NCBI GenBank assembly: GCA_031772625.1
Contig: CM062811.1
Span: forward strand, 645,744,820-645,808,819
Length of the DNA: 64,000 nucleotides
Source: Pinus tabuliformis
Lineage: Eukaryota; Streptophyta; Pinopsida; Pinales; Pinaceae
Direction: 5' to 3'
The notes under the pieces were generated by a model, which was given only the letters and a program-made list of their open reading frames with translations, searched no databases and was not told the origin of the DNA. This document shows, one piece after another, positions 9,761 to 22,312 of the stretch (position 1 is its first letter; each line of letters starts with the position of its first letter). The translations under genes were made by a program, and so were the position numbers.

Positions 9761-12700
9761 ATTCTCTCATGAGCCCTGTGTAAACCACCATATCATTCAA
9801 GGATGGGGAATTTGATGTGTACTCTAACCGTATTTGTTAGATACTTTCCCCCTTTTCTTGCTTATTCATTCATTGCCAAACACTATGCTACTAGTTCTAA
9901 GAATCTTGTGGATACTATCACCACAATAAATGTATATTTTATTTTATACGAGACAAGAATTGTATATTTACCTTTGGGACACTCCAAAAATATTTTGATG
10001 CACCTTTGTGACCTCTATGACTTTATGACCTTAATTCCCATTCCATGTTCATCCATGTGGATGCACTTTATGATGTTCTATTACAACCTAATGTCCTTGT
10101 CAACTTCCTCTCATCTTCCTTGTCATGTTTTCAGGACTTGTGTATCCAGCAAGAAATTTGGGAGATGAATGCCATCAAGGTAGAAAATCAAGGGGGTTTC
10201 AAGTCATTTATTTAGGGTTACCACTAGTATAGTCCCACCATATGATCCACCCAATCCCTAAATTGGCGTCTACTGCTATTTCAATTAATTATTAGATGAT
10301 CATGGTGGGCCATAATTCCAAGTTAAATATTATGACTCTTCATATCATATTATTGGAGATACTTGAGGAGACATATTTTTGGCTAAAGGGTTAAGGGAGG
10401 ATTTTGACTTCAATATCGACCCATCAACCATATCCTCAACATTTGTCCCATCAACCATATCCTCAACATATCTAACCAACAATCAAGAAGACAACTGAGG
10501 TGAAGCATGGGCATCCTCTCTCGCCCATGTTGTTCAACATATATATCAATCTCTGAATGCCTCTACACTCCACCAACTGTGCATCAATAAAATTTTGGGT
10601 TTCCCCACTATCCTCCAAGATGGGTACATGTTGTCCCTGCTTTGTGCCTTTGATTGCAGAGTGCTAATAATCATAGTTTATCGTGGATGATTGTGATCGT
10701 ATGTAACATCCATGGTCCAATTCATTTTTTTGGTGCCCAATGTTGGTGAATCATTGTATTGCATCATGGTAGCATATATTGCCTTTTTTAAAGCAAAAAT
10801 ATATTGAAAATAATTAAGTTATGTCTCATGCAAATGTTCAATATTATTGTGTTGTAAGAGCTTTTCATATTATATGTATCATATATCTATAATCACTTAT
10901 TTCAAGCCTACTTTAAGAAATAAAGGAAGAGGTGCAAGCCCTTGCCATAAGGACTCCCACCAACTCCTCTTCTCGTATAAAATTTTCAAACGTTAGCCCA
11001 TAAATCAAACACATGCCCTTGTTTCTCTAGTTTGGAAACCCTTGGATGTTTTTGACAATGAACTCCTCCCAACCACTACTTTAACCATCTATTGAATGCC
11101 TTTGATTGGTAAGAGGATACCAGATCAAAAATCATTTCACATTAATGACCTTTTGTTATTATTGTATTTGGAAAAACATATGCAAGATTGGAGAATAAAG
11201 ACACGTTTGTCTGAGATCAAGACCACAGAGTTGCAATCATAGGCTACTCAGCTCAGAAATGAGATTAAACTAATGAGACATAGATATTTCATTAAGTATA
11301 CTAGATGGCTTGATTGTTGCAATAGACACACAAGATTTTTGTCATCTTCAAATTCAAAAAGGAACTCAATACAACTTATAAGAAATTCAAACCTAGAGAG
11401 TTTGAATCATCGCGAGGTTGAGAATTCTAGGAGAAAGATCTAAGACATGTGCTCAAATTCACAGGTCTTGTAACACATTAAAAATATGTGAAAATCATAA
11501 GGTTTTGTGAAATTTTGTGAAGGTGATCAAGTTACTAGTTAAACTAATCTTTTCTGGACTATAGATAGTCCTAATAGGTAGCAAGGAAACTAATTTTAAA
11601 AAATACTAGGACCAAACTATATAGGGGCATAGTAGGATTATTTAGAAGGTTTGATCCAAAGCTCAAACACCCTAAAGGAATACAATTATCTTCAAAAATT
11701 ATTATATTTATACAAGTCTTGTGAAATATAAACCTCTCACTCCATCAAATTGTGACACATTGAAGGAAGATCAATTTCACATCCTTTTGGGACTATTGAA
11801 ATCCCTAAAGGGACAAACTTGCAATAGAATTCTACAAATATTTCAAGGGACTAGACCTATTGTTAAAGGTTGCAAGAGGAGAAACTATATGTAAGTGTTG
11901 AGAAACTACATAACTATGACTTGAACTCAAGAAGAGGATCAGTCTATCACCTTGAGTAAAGATTCTTGACTTAGCACCTTGGAAGATTCTACTACAGACA
12001 ATATTATAGTAAGTATTAAGCTTGTAAAATAAGGTATCATCATCATCAGAAAGGAAATAGCAGTCCACTGTAAGGTATTTTACAAGGCGTCTTATGGATA
12101 TATTGAAGGGACAAGTGCATAGATATAATTCTATGTCAGATAGAAGAAGACACCTAGGAGAGGATCTAGGCTGACTTGAACAAACCTTATAGGCCTATTC
12201 TATAATAATATATCAACCCCAGGCTAGTGGATTTGACTTGAGGAGCCTTGTTACTGGGCACTTTGATTAGTCTTGAGGGTACCGACAAAGCTTGTAGGTC
12301 ATAGCTCATAGCCTTACCTTAGGGCTCTTCCTATCAAAATAGGACTGGCCTCAGATCAAGATTGACTAGGCTCATGACTTTTCATATGAGAAGGAATGAC
12401 AATTAGTGCCAATATCAGGCACTAATTCCCCCATAGCCCCTCAAGATGGTCCCATAGCCCCTCAAGAGCTATCCATCAAGAGCTATGCAATACAAAAGAA
12501 CCATTAGCATATGTAGTGTTGATTTCGGTTGTCCTTGGTTCATATGGTGTTACATATTCTCCCTCGCAGGTATGGGCGCCCACGAGATCATCAAATAAAT
12601 TGGCCCTCTCATCCCATTCGTGGATTTCCTGTCAATCACCACATCTGAACATGCAATCAATGCATTATTTATAATCATAGTATCAGAGAAATAGTCCAGA

Positions 12701-13600
12701 TGCCAACACTTTCATTTCATCCTAATAACATAAAGTGATTGTTATCACAACATTTTGAATAGTAAAGATCTGCATACTCTTGAATGTCATAAAATTTGCA
12801 TGCAATTACCCCATGTTTCACATCATAAAATACTCTCATAAGTTATAACATCAACATATCAGCATCAAGGATATATCATGACATCTCATAATAAATTAAC
12901 CACATGTCAATTTACATCATGATCCCTATGCATATCATATCCATCATGAGAATTCAACATCATTATCATAACAAATAATTAAATAAGCACCACATATACA
13001 TTGTTAACCTCTCATTAGAACTATATACATTTACCACATACCATCATATCACGAAACATCGTTAATATGAGAATCATCTCAATACTTATCAAATATAGAG
13101 AAACAATACACTATAAGCATTCTTATCATGAATTAATTTCATTTACTTGTATAAATAGTTCAACATCCCTCTAGGATCTATGTGAGGATGTGGTCCAACC
13201 CTGAACAGGATTATGTTATCCCATGAGTACTATTAGTGTCATGTTTTCATCAAGGTACCAATTACTTTTTCAATATACATTTCTTGTTCTTTCTATTAGG
13301 AAGTTAACCATTACATCATAGGTATACTCATCTAAGTACATCATTAAATTTCAAATGAGTCTCGTCATCTTGAGCCTTAACCTCTTGTCTAATATTCTTC
13401 CTTCCCCAAGGACATTTGAGTCAAATTCAATGTTAAGATATAATCGTTTATACAATCATTTAAATCATCAATATCATGTTAAACTTCCATGATCACTATA
13501 CATATTGTGCTTATCCAAATGGAACACATACATGAGGTCATCCTTATTTAAGTCTTAGGTTATGCTTAATCCACCTGCATGAAGGCTTAATCCATTGTTA
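9761..13600. other. Long stretch with no recognised gene
   Basis: An open frame of 121 codons at 9,803-10,168 (+) has no recognisable motif and a composition like its surroundings. A small direct repeat (CCCATCAACCATATCCTCAAC, twice, about 10,424-10,472) and a doubled CATAGCCCCTCAAGA phrase near 12,430-12,465 are present. From about 12,550 the sequence becomes very AT-rich with strings such as GGTGTTACATATTCTCCC that look like LTR ends, but I could not find a partner copy. Confidence 0.4.
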
Positions 13601-13610
13601 TGCTTCCATT

Positions 13611-13760
13611 GTAGCCTAGTAGGTCAAGATACTTGGCTCTTACTAGAGCAGCTTGGGTTCAAGTCCCCACAATTGAAATGATGTGCTTGTTGTCCCCTAG
13701 TGATTTATCCATCACTTGCATGATTTTCATTGTGAATCTTGTCTTATCTCATCAAGTTCC
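13611..13760 (+). mobile_element. tRNA-derived SINE candidate
   Basis: TAGCCTAGTAGG at 13,612-13,623 fits the RNA polymerase III A box (TRGCNNAGYNGG). GGTTCAAGTCC at 13,656-13,666 fits the B box, and the spacing of 32 bases is right for a tRNA head. The rest does not fold as a full tRNA, so a SINE head or decayed tRNA copy is likely. The 3' boundary is a guess. Confidence 0.45.
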
Positions 13761-14279
13761 CACTTGACATCTTTTATCATAGATTCATCCATCTTCAAGT
13801 TAGACTAGGGATTCTTCCACCTTAATTTTCTCTCGTTAAATCTTTAGTTTATAGTTTGAAATGCTTGGAACCACTACCACCATTACCATCCATGAATCAT
13901 TTGGTATGCCTAATATGTTTGACAATAAATTCTTTATCGATAATCAATTTACACTTAAATTTCTTATTAAATCAAAATACCACACACACAATATATTAAT
14001 AATAATAATAATAATATAAATATTCACACTTCCAATAAATAATAAAGTAAAATAACAACTTATCAATTTCAACATAATATTTTAAAATAAAAAAATTCAA
14101 TTTTTATTACTCATTTCGACATAATACTTTAATAATAATTAAACAAATTTAAGCTCTATTATCTAATTTATTAAATGATTAAATCCACATTATATAAATT
14201 CCTTCTCATTCCTTAAAACTTGGTGAGTCATTTTTATACTATACTTAATACATTTTTTATATAATATAAAATAACACTC

Positions 14280-14281
<2 letters not shown>

Positions 14282-14357
<76 letters not shown>
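14282..14357. repeat. (AT)n microsatellite, about 38 units
   Basis: An uninterrupted AT dinucleotide run. Short AAT runs occur nearby at about 13,998-14,015. Confidence 0.95.
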
Positions 14358-14361
<4 letters not shown>

Positions 14362-14399
14362 TTTACTTATAGTTTTAAAATTTAATTTAAATATATTTT

Positions 14400-16250
14400 C
14401 AAATAGTGAACACACTCTCAGCCCACAAAACTAGCTCGATGAGATCTGACCGTCGAAAGTTTCCGCCGAAATGGATGGCGCTGGGGGATATTAGAGCACC
14501 AAGATGCAAGGAGAATAAGGCGCGGGGAAGGGTGGTTTGAAGATTCTGACCACCGCCACGTGGGGAGAGCTGAGTGGCATCACTCTAGATGAGCCAAAAC
14601 GTGTTGCCATCTGTGAGCCTTGCGATCAACAAAGAAACCGCTTCAAGCCTGGTTTTCGAACCGTAAGAAAAGCCGCGAGGAAAAATCGAAGTGGGAGCCG
14701 ACTAGCCTTTCCTCCTGCTAAACCTGGAAACCCACTACTTTTGGAAAACCTACAGTCAAGGCGTTTGGATTTCTTTTCTGGCCTCTAAAGCGATTACAAG
14801 GAAAATGAGCCCCTGGCCTCGCCAGACATCTAGTTAAGACCACAATCTTTCTTCTATAAAAGGTGGCCTCCCCATAATCTCGGTGGATTTCCAATTTTCA
14901 AGATCTCAGTGGATTTGCAGTTTTCAAGATTATGGCTTATTTGCAGCTTAGGGTTTGGGCGGCTCTGTAGTTTGAAAGCTGCTTTTATTTTTGCAAGCGG
15001 TCTCATGTCTATCGAAATCTCAAGCTTTGGAGAATTCCTCTATCGGCCAGCCTTGGAACGGTGGTTTGAAGAGTTCCTTGGAAGAAAATGGTATTTCAGA
15101 TTTTCTGGTGTCTTCAGAGCTGGAGGACGATAATCAGGGTTTCTTTTCAGTTCACGCATACACTTGCACCCCTTATGGGCTCTTCCCTTTTTGGTTTGGC
15201 TATAAACTATAGCTCTGGGCTACGTGTGGGGTTGACCAGGATTTGGTATGTTACGTAGATTTGATGCTTAGCTCGTGGACTTGGTTTGAGATTGGATCCA
15301 TTCTTTTTTTTTCATATAAGGATCATGACTCATTGGTTTGATACCTTAATTACGTTGGTTTTGCCAATTTGTATTCAAAAGTATATACAGGAACATAGAG
15401 GGTTTCAAGGAACATATAGGGTTTCTGCAAGGAACAGAGGAACGAAAAAGATTGAGAAATGTTTGTAGATTCACGAAGATGGTGACAGTGCCACACTAAT
15501 GTCACTTTGTTTCTATTGTGCTAAGAGATGGCTAGAGAATCGCCTTGATTTGTTCTAGAGAGATTCTGCAGATGGCACGAGAAAGAAATTGGGCTTTTGG
15601 GAGGAATTGATGGAACGAAATCCAGCAGTCGGCCTGGCGGAACTACTCCATTCCATGCTTGATTCCTGCCATGACTTTCCATTCCGAATCCAGTGGAAAA
15701 TGGTGCTGCATCTTCATCAACCAAACCTTCCTCCACACTGCAATGAACCAACACCTTTGCTTCTACAACCAAACCTTCCTCCTCGTCATCAACCAAACCT
15801 TCCTCCTCGTTTGCCCCATTGCAATGGAGGGTTTGTTGAGAAAATGGAGAGACAAACACCAATGTTTGAGAGCCACAAGACTAGGGTTTCTGTGATGGGC
15901 ATTAAGGGCATGAGGCCCAACGGCAGCAGAGTACATACTCATTTATTCGTGGGTGGCAGGAGATAGTTATTAAGACCCTCATTCTTATGAAAAGTGGGAG
16001 ACATGGGCGGGATATAGCAGGAAACAGCGGGCTAGGCCATCTTAAAATGGAAACAAGACAGCTGAAACCACCGAAACGTTTTTGGTGTAGAGGCCAAAAA
16101 GCTTTTTGGCGCTAAATTGTTTTAGTTTTTATATGCTGTGGCTTTCACTGTTATTTTGCAAAGGAACTCAAAGCTGTGCTAGAAGTTTCAAGGAAGACAG
16201 CAAAGGGTTTATTTTCCATAGATATTTTCCTTTCAATTTGATGTATTTCC
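14400..16250. other. GC-richer island with a TATA-type promoter; no assigned gene
   Basis: This block is clearly less AT-rich than its neighbours. An open frame at about 14,991-15,212 (+) contains ENSSIGQPWNGGLKSS and SDFLVSSELEDDNQG, which looks protein-like but has no good ATG and no family I know. A short repeat of AACCAAACCTTCCTCCTCG occurs twice around 15,761-15,805. The block could be the 5' region of a decayed gene or an unpaired LTR. Confidence 0.35.
14854..14863 (+). promoter_or_regulatory. TATA box
   Basis: CTATAAAAGG is a near-perfect plant TATA box, placed at the upstream edge of the GC-richer block and about 75 bases before the first ATG at about 14,931. No functional transcript can be inferred. 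Confidence 0.5.
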
Positions 16251-17270
16251 CTTGCAAAGATGTTGGCATTGGTATTATTTTCCTTGTGTACTTGTATTCA
16301 TTGGTATAACTGTAGGATTGGGATTATTTTGAACAGTCTCCTCAGCTGTGACTGCTTTTTCAAGAACAGATTCATCCATACTTGAACAAGGAACACATCA
16401 TTACTGTCGGTAAGGTTGGGCTTGTTTAATGGAGTATTGAAATCATTATAGCAAATGGAACACATCATTAATATTAATACTAGGGGAACTAGAACAGAGT
16501 CAAGGCATTCCCGAACTAGCGAACACATCAATGCTACCTTCAAAACTGTTTGAAGAATCAACAATTTCCTGAGCCGCGTCTGGTTCTGTTTCTTTATAAT
16601 TACATGAACAACTTAATTTCTGCTTTGAAGTATCGCTCTCTATTTGTGTGTAGACATGAATCCAATCAACCTTGTAATGAGATGACTCACCTGCATGCTG
16701 GGAAACACTAGGCATTGGCTCATACATACTAGAGACACTGTCCACTTTCGAACCATGCAATTCATCAAGGCCATAAAACTGTTTGTCATTGTCTGGACTC
16801 TGAATAATGAAATTTGTCTTCATGAACTTCATCCTCAATAGCTGAGTTATGAGGTTGCAGACCAACATCTGAAACTCAAATATTCTCATAAGCTTCTTGA
16901 GGTTCATCGTATGATGAATGAATCAGTTGATGATCTCAAAATTTCAAAGAAACTACATCAGACAACATGGGACAACTATCATTTTGGCTACTGTTATAAT
17001 TCTTATGTGATTTTCGTTCTTCATCATCGTGAGTTTCACTTTGTAAACCTGTTCAATTTTCTCTTCTTTTTCAACTACATGATCTTGATATCTTTTAATT
17101 GTGAATGAATTCTTAAACCCATACTCGTGAGTTTCATTATTAACAAGTGAGATGGGATTTTCTTGAATATAAGTAGCTGAAATGTACTGTATGGTGCATT
17201 CTTCACCATCTCGAACTTCATTGGATGATGCCTCCTTTCTAAATAACAATTCTTTCTTGTCAATGAAAAA
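16250..17270 (-). pseudogene. Unidentified decayed gene on the minus strand
   Basis: Several minus-strand segments in different frames have strongly protein-like composition: EASSNEVRDGEECTIQYIS (near 17,200), EPQEAYENIRVSDVGLQP (near 16,880), NDKQFYGLDELHGSKVDS (near 16,760), KETEPDAAQEIVDSSNSFEG (near 16,560) and SSMDESVLEKAVTAEETV (near 16,350). The frame changes between them, which suggests one acidic, Ser-rich coding region broken by several frameshifts. I recognise no domain, and splice borders are not clear. Confidence 0.4.
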
Positions 17271-18335
17271 CTGTCTCCTTTCTAATTAAGACAAGAAAAG
17301 GAATTTTCTTTATGTATCCCATGGAGTATAACCTTTTATATGCAATTGTGTCTTATAACATGATAGTGTTGCACCCTAACCCAACATACAACATTGTAAC
17401 AATCCTAGTTCCTTTGGGTGTGTTTTGAGAAATGAGGTCATCCTTTTATGAAAATGCATGCCCCATTGGCTCATTGTTATATATTTCAACTTCTGTGCAA
17501 TAAATGGCCACATTGAGTCACTTGATATCCACCATTCTAGGAGATGCACTGGGATGATCTTTTGCTTGGATATGTGATCATGTGTTTGGCACTAGACTCT
17601 AATTCGTTAGCATGAAATAGGCTCGAGAGGGGTGTTATGGAAATATGATTGATTCTCCTCTAAACATCTTAAATCTGCACAAATCTGCGCATAGGTATAA
17701 TACCAAGCCATGATATTTGTAGCTTAGGTCTTTGAGAAGTATGAGGCATGAAATTAGCATTATTTGGTTTAATCCCACACCAACATTTACTCATGAATTG
17801 ATGAAACTAGAGCTCATGGGCATTCACTGCATTGTCATTCATTTGAATTCACTTATTCCATGTGTGGTTAACTATATTGGAGGGTTAAACATAATTCTGA
17901 GTTTTTATACCCTCTCTGCCACCAGTGCTCTACATTATTTTATGTCTTTTCATTTTCCAAGCATATTTCAAGGTTCTTTATTGCATATTGGTGTTCTTCT
18001 AAGGCAGCACACCATATCGCTTCATCTACCATAATAATTTTTTGGACTCCAATTAGTAGTTTCCATGCATGCTTAATATGCTTCATATGCATTGCTTTTC
18101 AAATGTTGATTTCACAGTTTAATATAAACTGGTGATAATTTATTTAAATATTTTATATACAAAATGATGCTTGTTTGTTAGGAACACTGTTTATTTTTTG
18201 AGCACCATATATGGAACCTCGTTGGTTTCAATCCATAATTGCAGAGAGTCAACCAACCAGACTTTCATTTAATTTTCTAAAATCTCTCACTTTAATCCAA
18301 CTTTTGAATGTTGTTATATAAATGATCGAACAGAC
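17271..18335. other. No gene seen
   Basis: AT-rich sequence with an open frame of 100 codons at 17,732-18,034 that shows no motif. No repeat partner was found. Confidence 0.4.
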
Positions 18336-18339
18336 ACTA

Positions 18340-18650
18340 ACTATGGCAGCAAACTATCTTGAGGCATTATCTGGGCAGCAAATCATCCCTGAGACATTAT
18401 CTGAGGCATTGGCCTATCTCTAAGGCATTATCTATAGCAGCACATTAAATCTGAGGCTTCACTATGGCAGCAATATGTCTATGAAGCAATTCTGAGATAA
18501 AAAGATACCTCTGAGGCACTATTGATGACAACAGATCATCCCTGAGGTATCAATTGTGGCAGCGAACCACCTATAAGGGATTGTTTGTGCAACGAATCGC
18601 CCCTAAGGTTTTTATGTGGCAGAAAATCATTTTGAGGTATGGTCTGGGGT
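18340..18650 (+). repeat. Degenerate minisatellite, core GGCAGCAAATCATC / CTGAGGCATTATC
   Basis: Units of roughly 30-45 bases, each built from a GGCAGCAAA(T/C) phrase followed by CTGAGGCATT or a variant, recur at least six times with many changes (for example near 18,351, 18,383, 18,430, 18,469, 18,555 and 18,618). It lies about 600 bp upstream of the transposase-like pseudogene, on the same side as its first exon. Confidence 0.55.
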
Positions 18651-19261
18651 TTTGAGGCAAGCAAGGTCTGGTTTGGAGTTGATTGTGGCTGCAATGAGAT
18701 AGTGAAGTAATGTTTATAGGTAGCAAGGAGATATTCTACAGAGATTACTTTGCATTATGCGACAAAAATTTAAGACAGTGCATTACCCTTTGTAGTATAA
18801 TCCAGAGAACTCCTCAATGAAATTAGTATTACATGCATAGAAGTTTAAACCAACATATTTTAGAATAATTTTATGGTTTTACATGTTGTCATATATTTCA
18901 ACATTTATTTATGTAATGATCCTAACTAGTGTCCACAAACTTTTCTTCACAGATTTCTATTACATTATTCTATACAAAATGGCAGACCAGGTATTTATGT
19001 TGCTTTTGGTATTTGTATTATTTATGTTGTTGATTTAGTTAGAGGTTGGATTTGTTTTTAGAAATAACTTTAAAATGATACTTCAAAAGTTTGTTTGTGA
19101 CTAGTTAAATGCTTGTTGGAACACTCTGATAAGCTTGCCTCAAAGTGTTGCATAGATCTTCAATGCTCACTCAACACATATTTTGTGTTACCGATTCTAT
19201 TTTCTTATCGGTTTTTTTATCAAGGTTTTCTTATTTTTATGTTATTATGTGTTTTTTTAAG

Positions 19262-22193
19262 AATGTACGGTCCATGGTTGTTACCGATGCTACTATGGGG
19301 GATTCAATGATATTCACTACTTTTATGGAAATGTTAACAAATGCACAAGGGAAAGATGTTGCTATGATGATGCATGAGGTAAGCTTGAATATTGTCTTTT
19401 ATATGTTCAATTATCTTATATTCCTTATTATATTATGCTAATTTATGTTTGTGGAATGCAGGCAATCGTTAAAGTCATTCCAACCCCTATAACACCTTAT
19501 AAAACATCTAAGGTAATGATAGTGGTAAAACTTGATCAATATTTTTGTGCATTTAGTTAACTTATTTCACTATATATTTATTAATATTTGTGTTTTTACT
19601 AATCGTGCATTTTGTTGGCATGAAGGATTCATTTATGCCCCTCAATACAACCAATGTTGGCATGCAGGGATCATTAATGCCCCCATATACATCTAATGTT
19701 ATGCAAGATGTAAGATTCAACCATTTATTTATGTGAGTTTGATTATGTTATTTGTTGAGAAATCTAGGGCATATATTTAATAAAACAAATTCACAACGAC
19801 TCCATGATTTATGAGGTGTTACGAAGAGCTACATCATGCCTTCAAATGGATCACTCCATCCGTTTTTTTCTTCTTGTACATACAATACTATTTTAACAAG
19901 TAACCCAGGCAATATGTTATTCCAAAACATGATGTCAAGTTACTTTTTTAGGATTTTTATGTAATCAAGAGGCCTTTTTAGGGTTTCTTAAATTCAAACC
20001 TTAGATCATACTCTTTTCCATTTATGTCATTCTAGAGTTTATCCCATGCCCTAGAAATCAAATCATAGGGAACAAATACCTTAAGATTAAGGTTTCTAAA
20101 TACTAGGGTATTTCTTAAAATATAAACCCATAAATTCAACCCTACTACATCTTATGATGGACCCTTTAAAAGAAAATTATTATACATACCTCATGGACAC
20201 CTATCTGTACTGATTAGTATTTTGGTTGCCATGATTATTTGCAACTTTACTATACATTTCATTGATCATTTGCCACCTTCATGACCTTCTTTTAATGAGT
20301 CTTTTGAGATATTGTCATTCTATAATGGGACTTGCTTCTTCATGTGTTCATGAAACCCATGCCTCATTCATAACAAAAATAATCTTCTTTTTCCTTTTCT
20401 TACATAAATTACATAGAATTGTGATTAGATATGTCATTATGAAGACCGAACCTAGTTACATATTTCAACATTATTCATCTGTCATTCCATCTTATTATTT
20501 ATATTTGTGCCTTGCAGGATGTTTCTAGGGTGACTCCAACAAGTATACAATCTGTTGGTATAGAGGGTCATGTTATGCCATCTACACCTAGACCAGAACC
20601 CGATAACATGCCCTTTACACAATCTGTTGGTATATAGGGTCATGTTATGCCATCTACACCTAGACCAGAACCCCATAACATGACCTCTACATCAAATGTG
20701 GGTCTAGTCAGCATTCTCCCACTAGGACCAGAACAAGTTTCTTTGAGGAGTCTTATAGACTCACAAACAAGAATGTTAAGGCTCCTACCAGATATTCCTG
20801 CAAATTTTCAAATCAGACAAGAAATAATTGAAAAAATTCAGTTATGGGAAATGTCATTGTTGGAGAGTGTAGCTCCTGCAAGAGATCAACAGGTAAATTT
20901 TTTTATTTTTTTTTATAATTTCATTTGTTATGTTTAGGATCATTATTTTAGATATGAAAAATAGTTTCATATTTTGGTTGGGTTCTTAATAGTTCCACAA
21001 TTTCATTGTAAATGCAGGAAGTAAGTGACACAGTGCCTAATGTATCTATAAGGGAAACTTCCTCAATCCCAAAGACTACAACAATATCATTGGTGACCAC
21101 AAAAGGAATGCAAGAAGTTACAATCTTGCTCACTTCATAAGGAAATGTCTTGAAGGATGAAACAAGGCTGAAATTTTATCACTTTATTTTTCGTCATGCA
21201 GAACAATTATTTGGAAATACCATCCAAATGGATTGGAGGAAACAAGCCAATGCCAAAAAAGAGGAACTATTTAAAGATTTAATAATAGCATTTGGTAATC
21301 CTGGATTTGATAAGGAACTTATTTTACAACTTGCAAGTAAATACATGCACTCAAAGAGGTCAAATTTAAGGACAAATTTGACAAAAAACTTGATGTATCC
21401 ACGTCCAGCTTGGATCACAGACCAAGTGACATGGGATGAACTTATGAAATATGGCAAGTTTAAGAGGAAAGTCCTTAGAAATCCAAACTATACGCCATCT
21501 GCACAAGGAGGAGCTAAGAGACGCCTACGAGATACAAGAAAAGAAACCCAAGCTAGGGTGTCAAAAATTGGATCTCACAAATTAGGCTCTGGTGGATATA
21601 ATAGTATTCATGGTGGTATGGTAAGTGATATTTCCATCTATTATATTTTCTATTTTAGGCAAAGTAACCATGGTCACGTTGAGTTAATTATATCTTATTA
21701 GTTATTTTACCTTATAGATATGATTATCTTTGTTAATGTAGCTTCACCAGTTTCAAAAGGAAGCTTCAGAGGAAGACCTAAAATATGTTGTATTACATGG
21801 TTCCCAAGGTCTTCACCAACACATGATAAATCGAGGGGAAAAAATAATTACTGGTTATGGATCCGAGGTTAGTTTTTATAATATTATATGAATAATGCAA
21901 TAAATAAATTGGAGGTTTTAATGTTATTATAACAAGTTAAAGTGTGTTGTGTATAGGAATCAAGTGAAACATCTGGGAGTGAGCATAGGGAGGAGATACA
22001 AGCACATGATGATTTTCTTGTTGCACAAAATCATCCAATAGTCATTCTTGAACCTTGGCAAGAAACCATTGTTGAATTTCAGCGAATGTGAGACAGAAAT
22101 AATGAGGAGGGTGTTCAATGTGATGAGCATTCCACACCCACAAGTAATGTAGCGCCTCCCAAAAAGAGGACGAAAAGGATTGATATGTGTTAA
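19262..22193 (+). pseudogene. Seven-exon gene with a plant transposase-like (Ptta/En/Spm, PF03004-type) domain, broken
   Basis: Seven exons with clean AG/GT borders keep one frame: 19,262-19,378; 19,462-19,512; 19,626-19,709; 20,518-20,892; 21,018-21,620; 21,742-21,867; 21,957-22,193. Exons 1-4 encode a Met/Pro/Thr-rich region. Exon 5 holds the conserved block: HAEQLFGNTIQMDWRKQA, NLRTNLTKNLMYPRPAWI, VTWDELMKYGKFKRKVLRN, and VSKIGSHKLGSGGYNSI. The last part matches the K-x-x-H-x-x-GS pattern of the plant Ptta/En/Spm C-terminal transposase domain. The end is basic (PPKKRTKRIDMC). Three in-frame stops break it: TAG 20,635-20,637, TAA 21,138-21,140 and TGA 22,089-22,091. Such domains come from CACTA transposons and are sometimes kept as host genes. 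The upstream start is not located. Confidence 0.6.
20548..20691 (+). repeat. 72-bp tandem duplication inside exon 4 of the transposase-like gene
   Basis: Two adjacent 72-bp units (20,548-20,619 and 20,620-20,691) differ at only a handful of positions. One of the differences turns GAG into TAG in the second unit. Each unit encodes QSVGI-x-GHVMPSTPRPEP and what follows. The length is a multiple of three, so the duplication itself kept the frame. Confidence 0.9.
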
Positions 22194-22312
22194 ATTTTAA
22201 TAACTTGAACATGCATCGCTCTAGCTTCTAAGGAGCGCACTAGGTTGTGAGGGTCCAAACATAAACTAATTATGTGTGCAACAAAACAAATTTTGAAGAT
22301 ACTTTGTTTTTT

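Noticed and set aside
9803-10168. 121-codon plus-strand open frame
   Set aside because: No motif, no splice context, and composition like the surrounding AT-rich DNA.
12550-14400. Possible LTR of a Gypsy element starting with TGTTACATATTC
   Set aside because: No matching end, primer site or second copy was found, so it stays unassigned.
15589-15966. Plus-strand frame with repeated QPNLPP
   Set aside because: The repeat comes from a short DNA tandem repeat, the opposite strand is also open, and no domain is seen.
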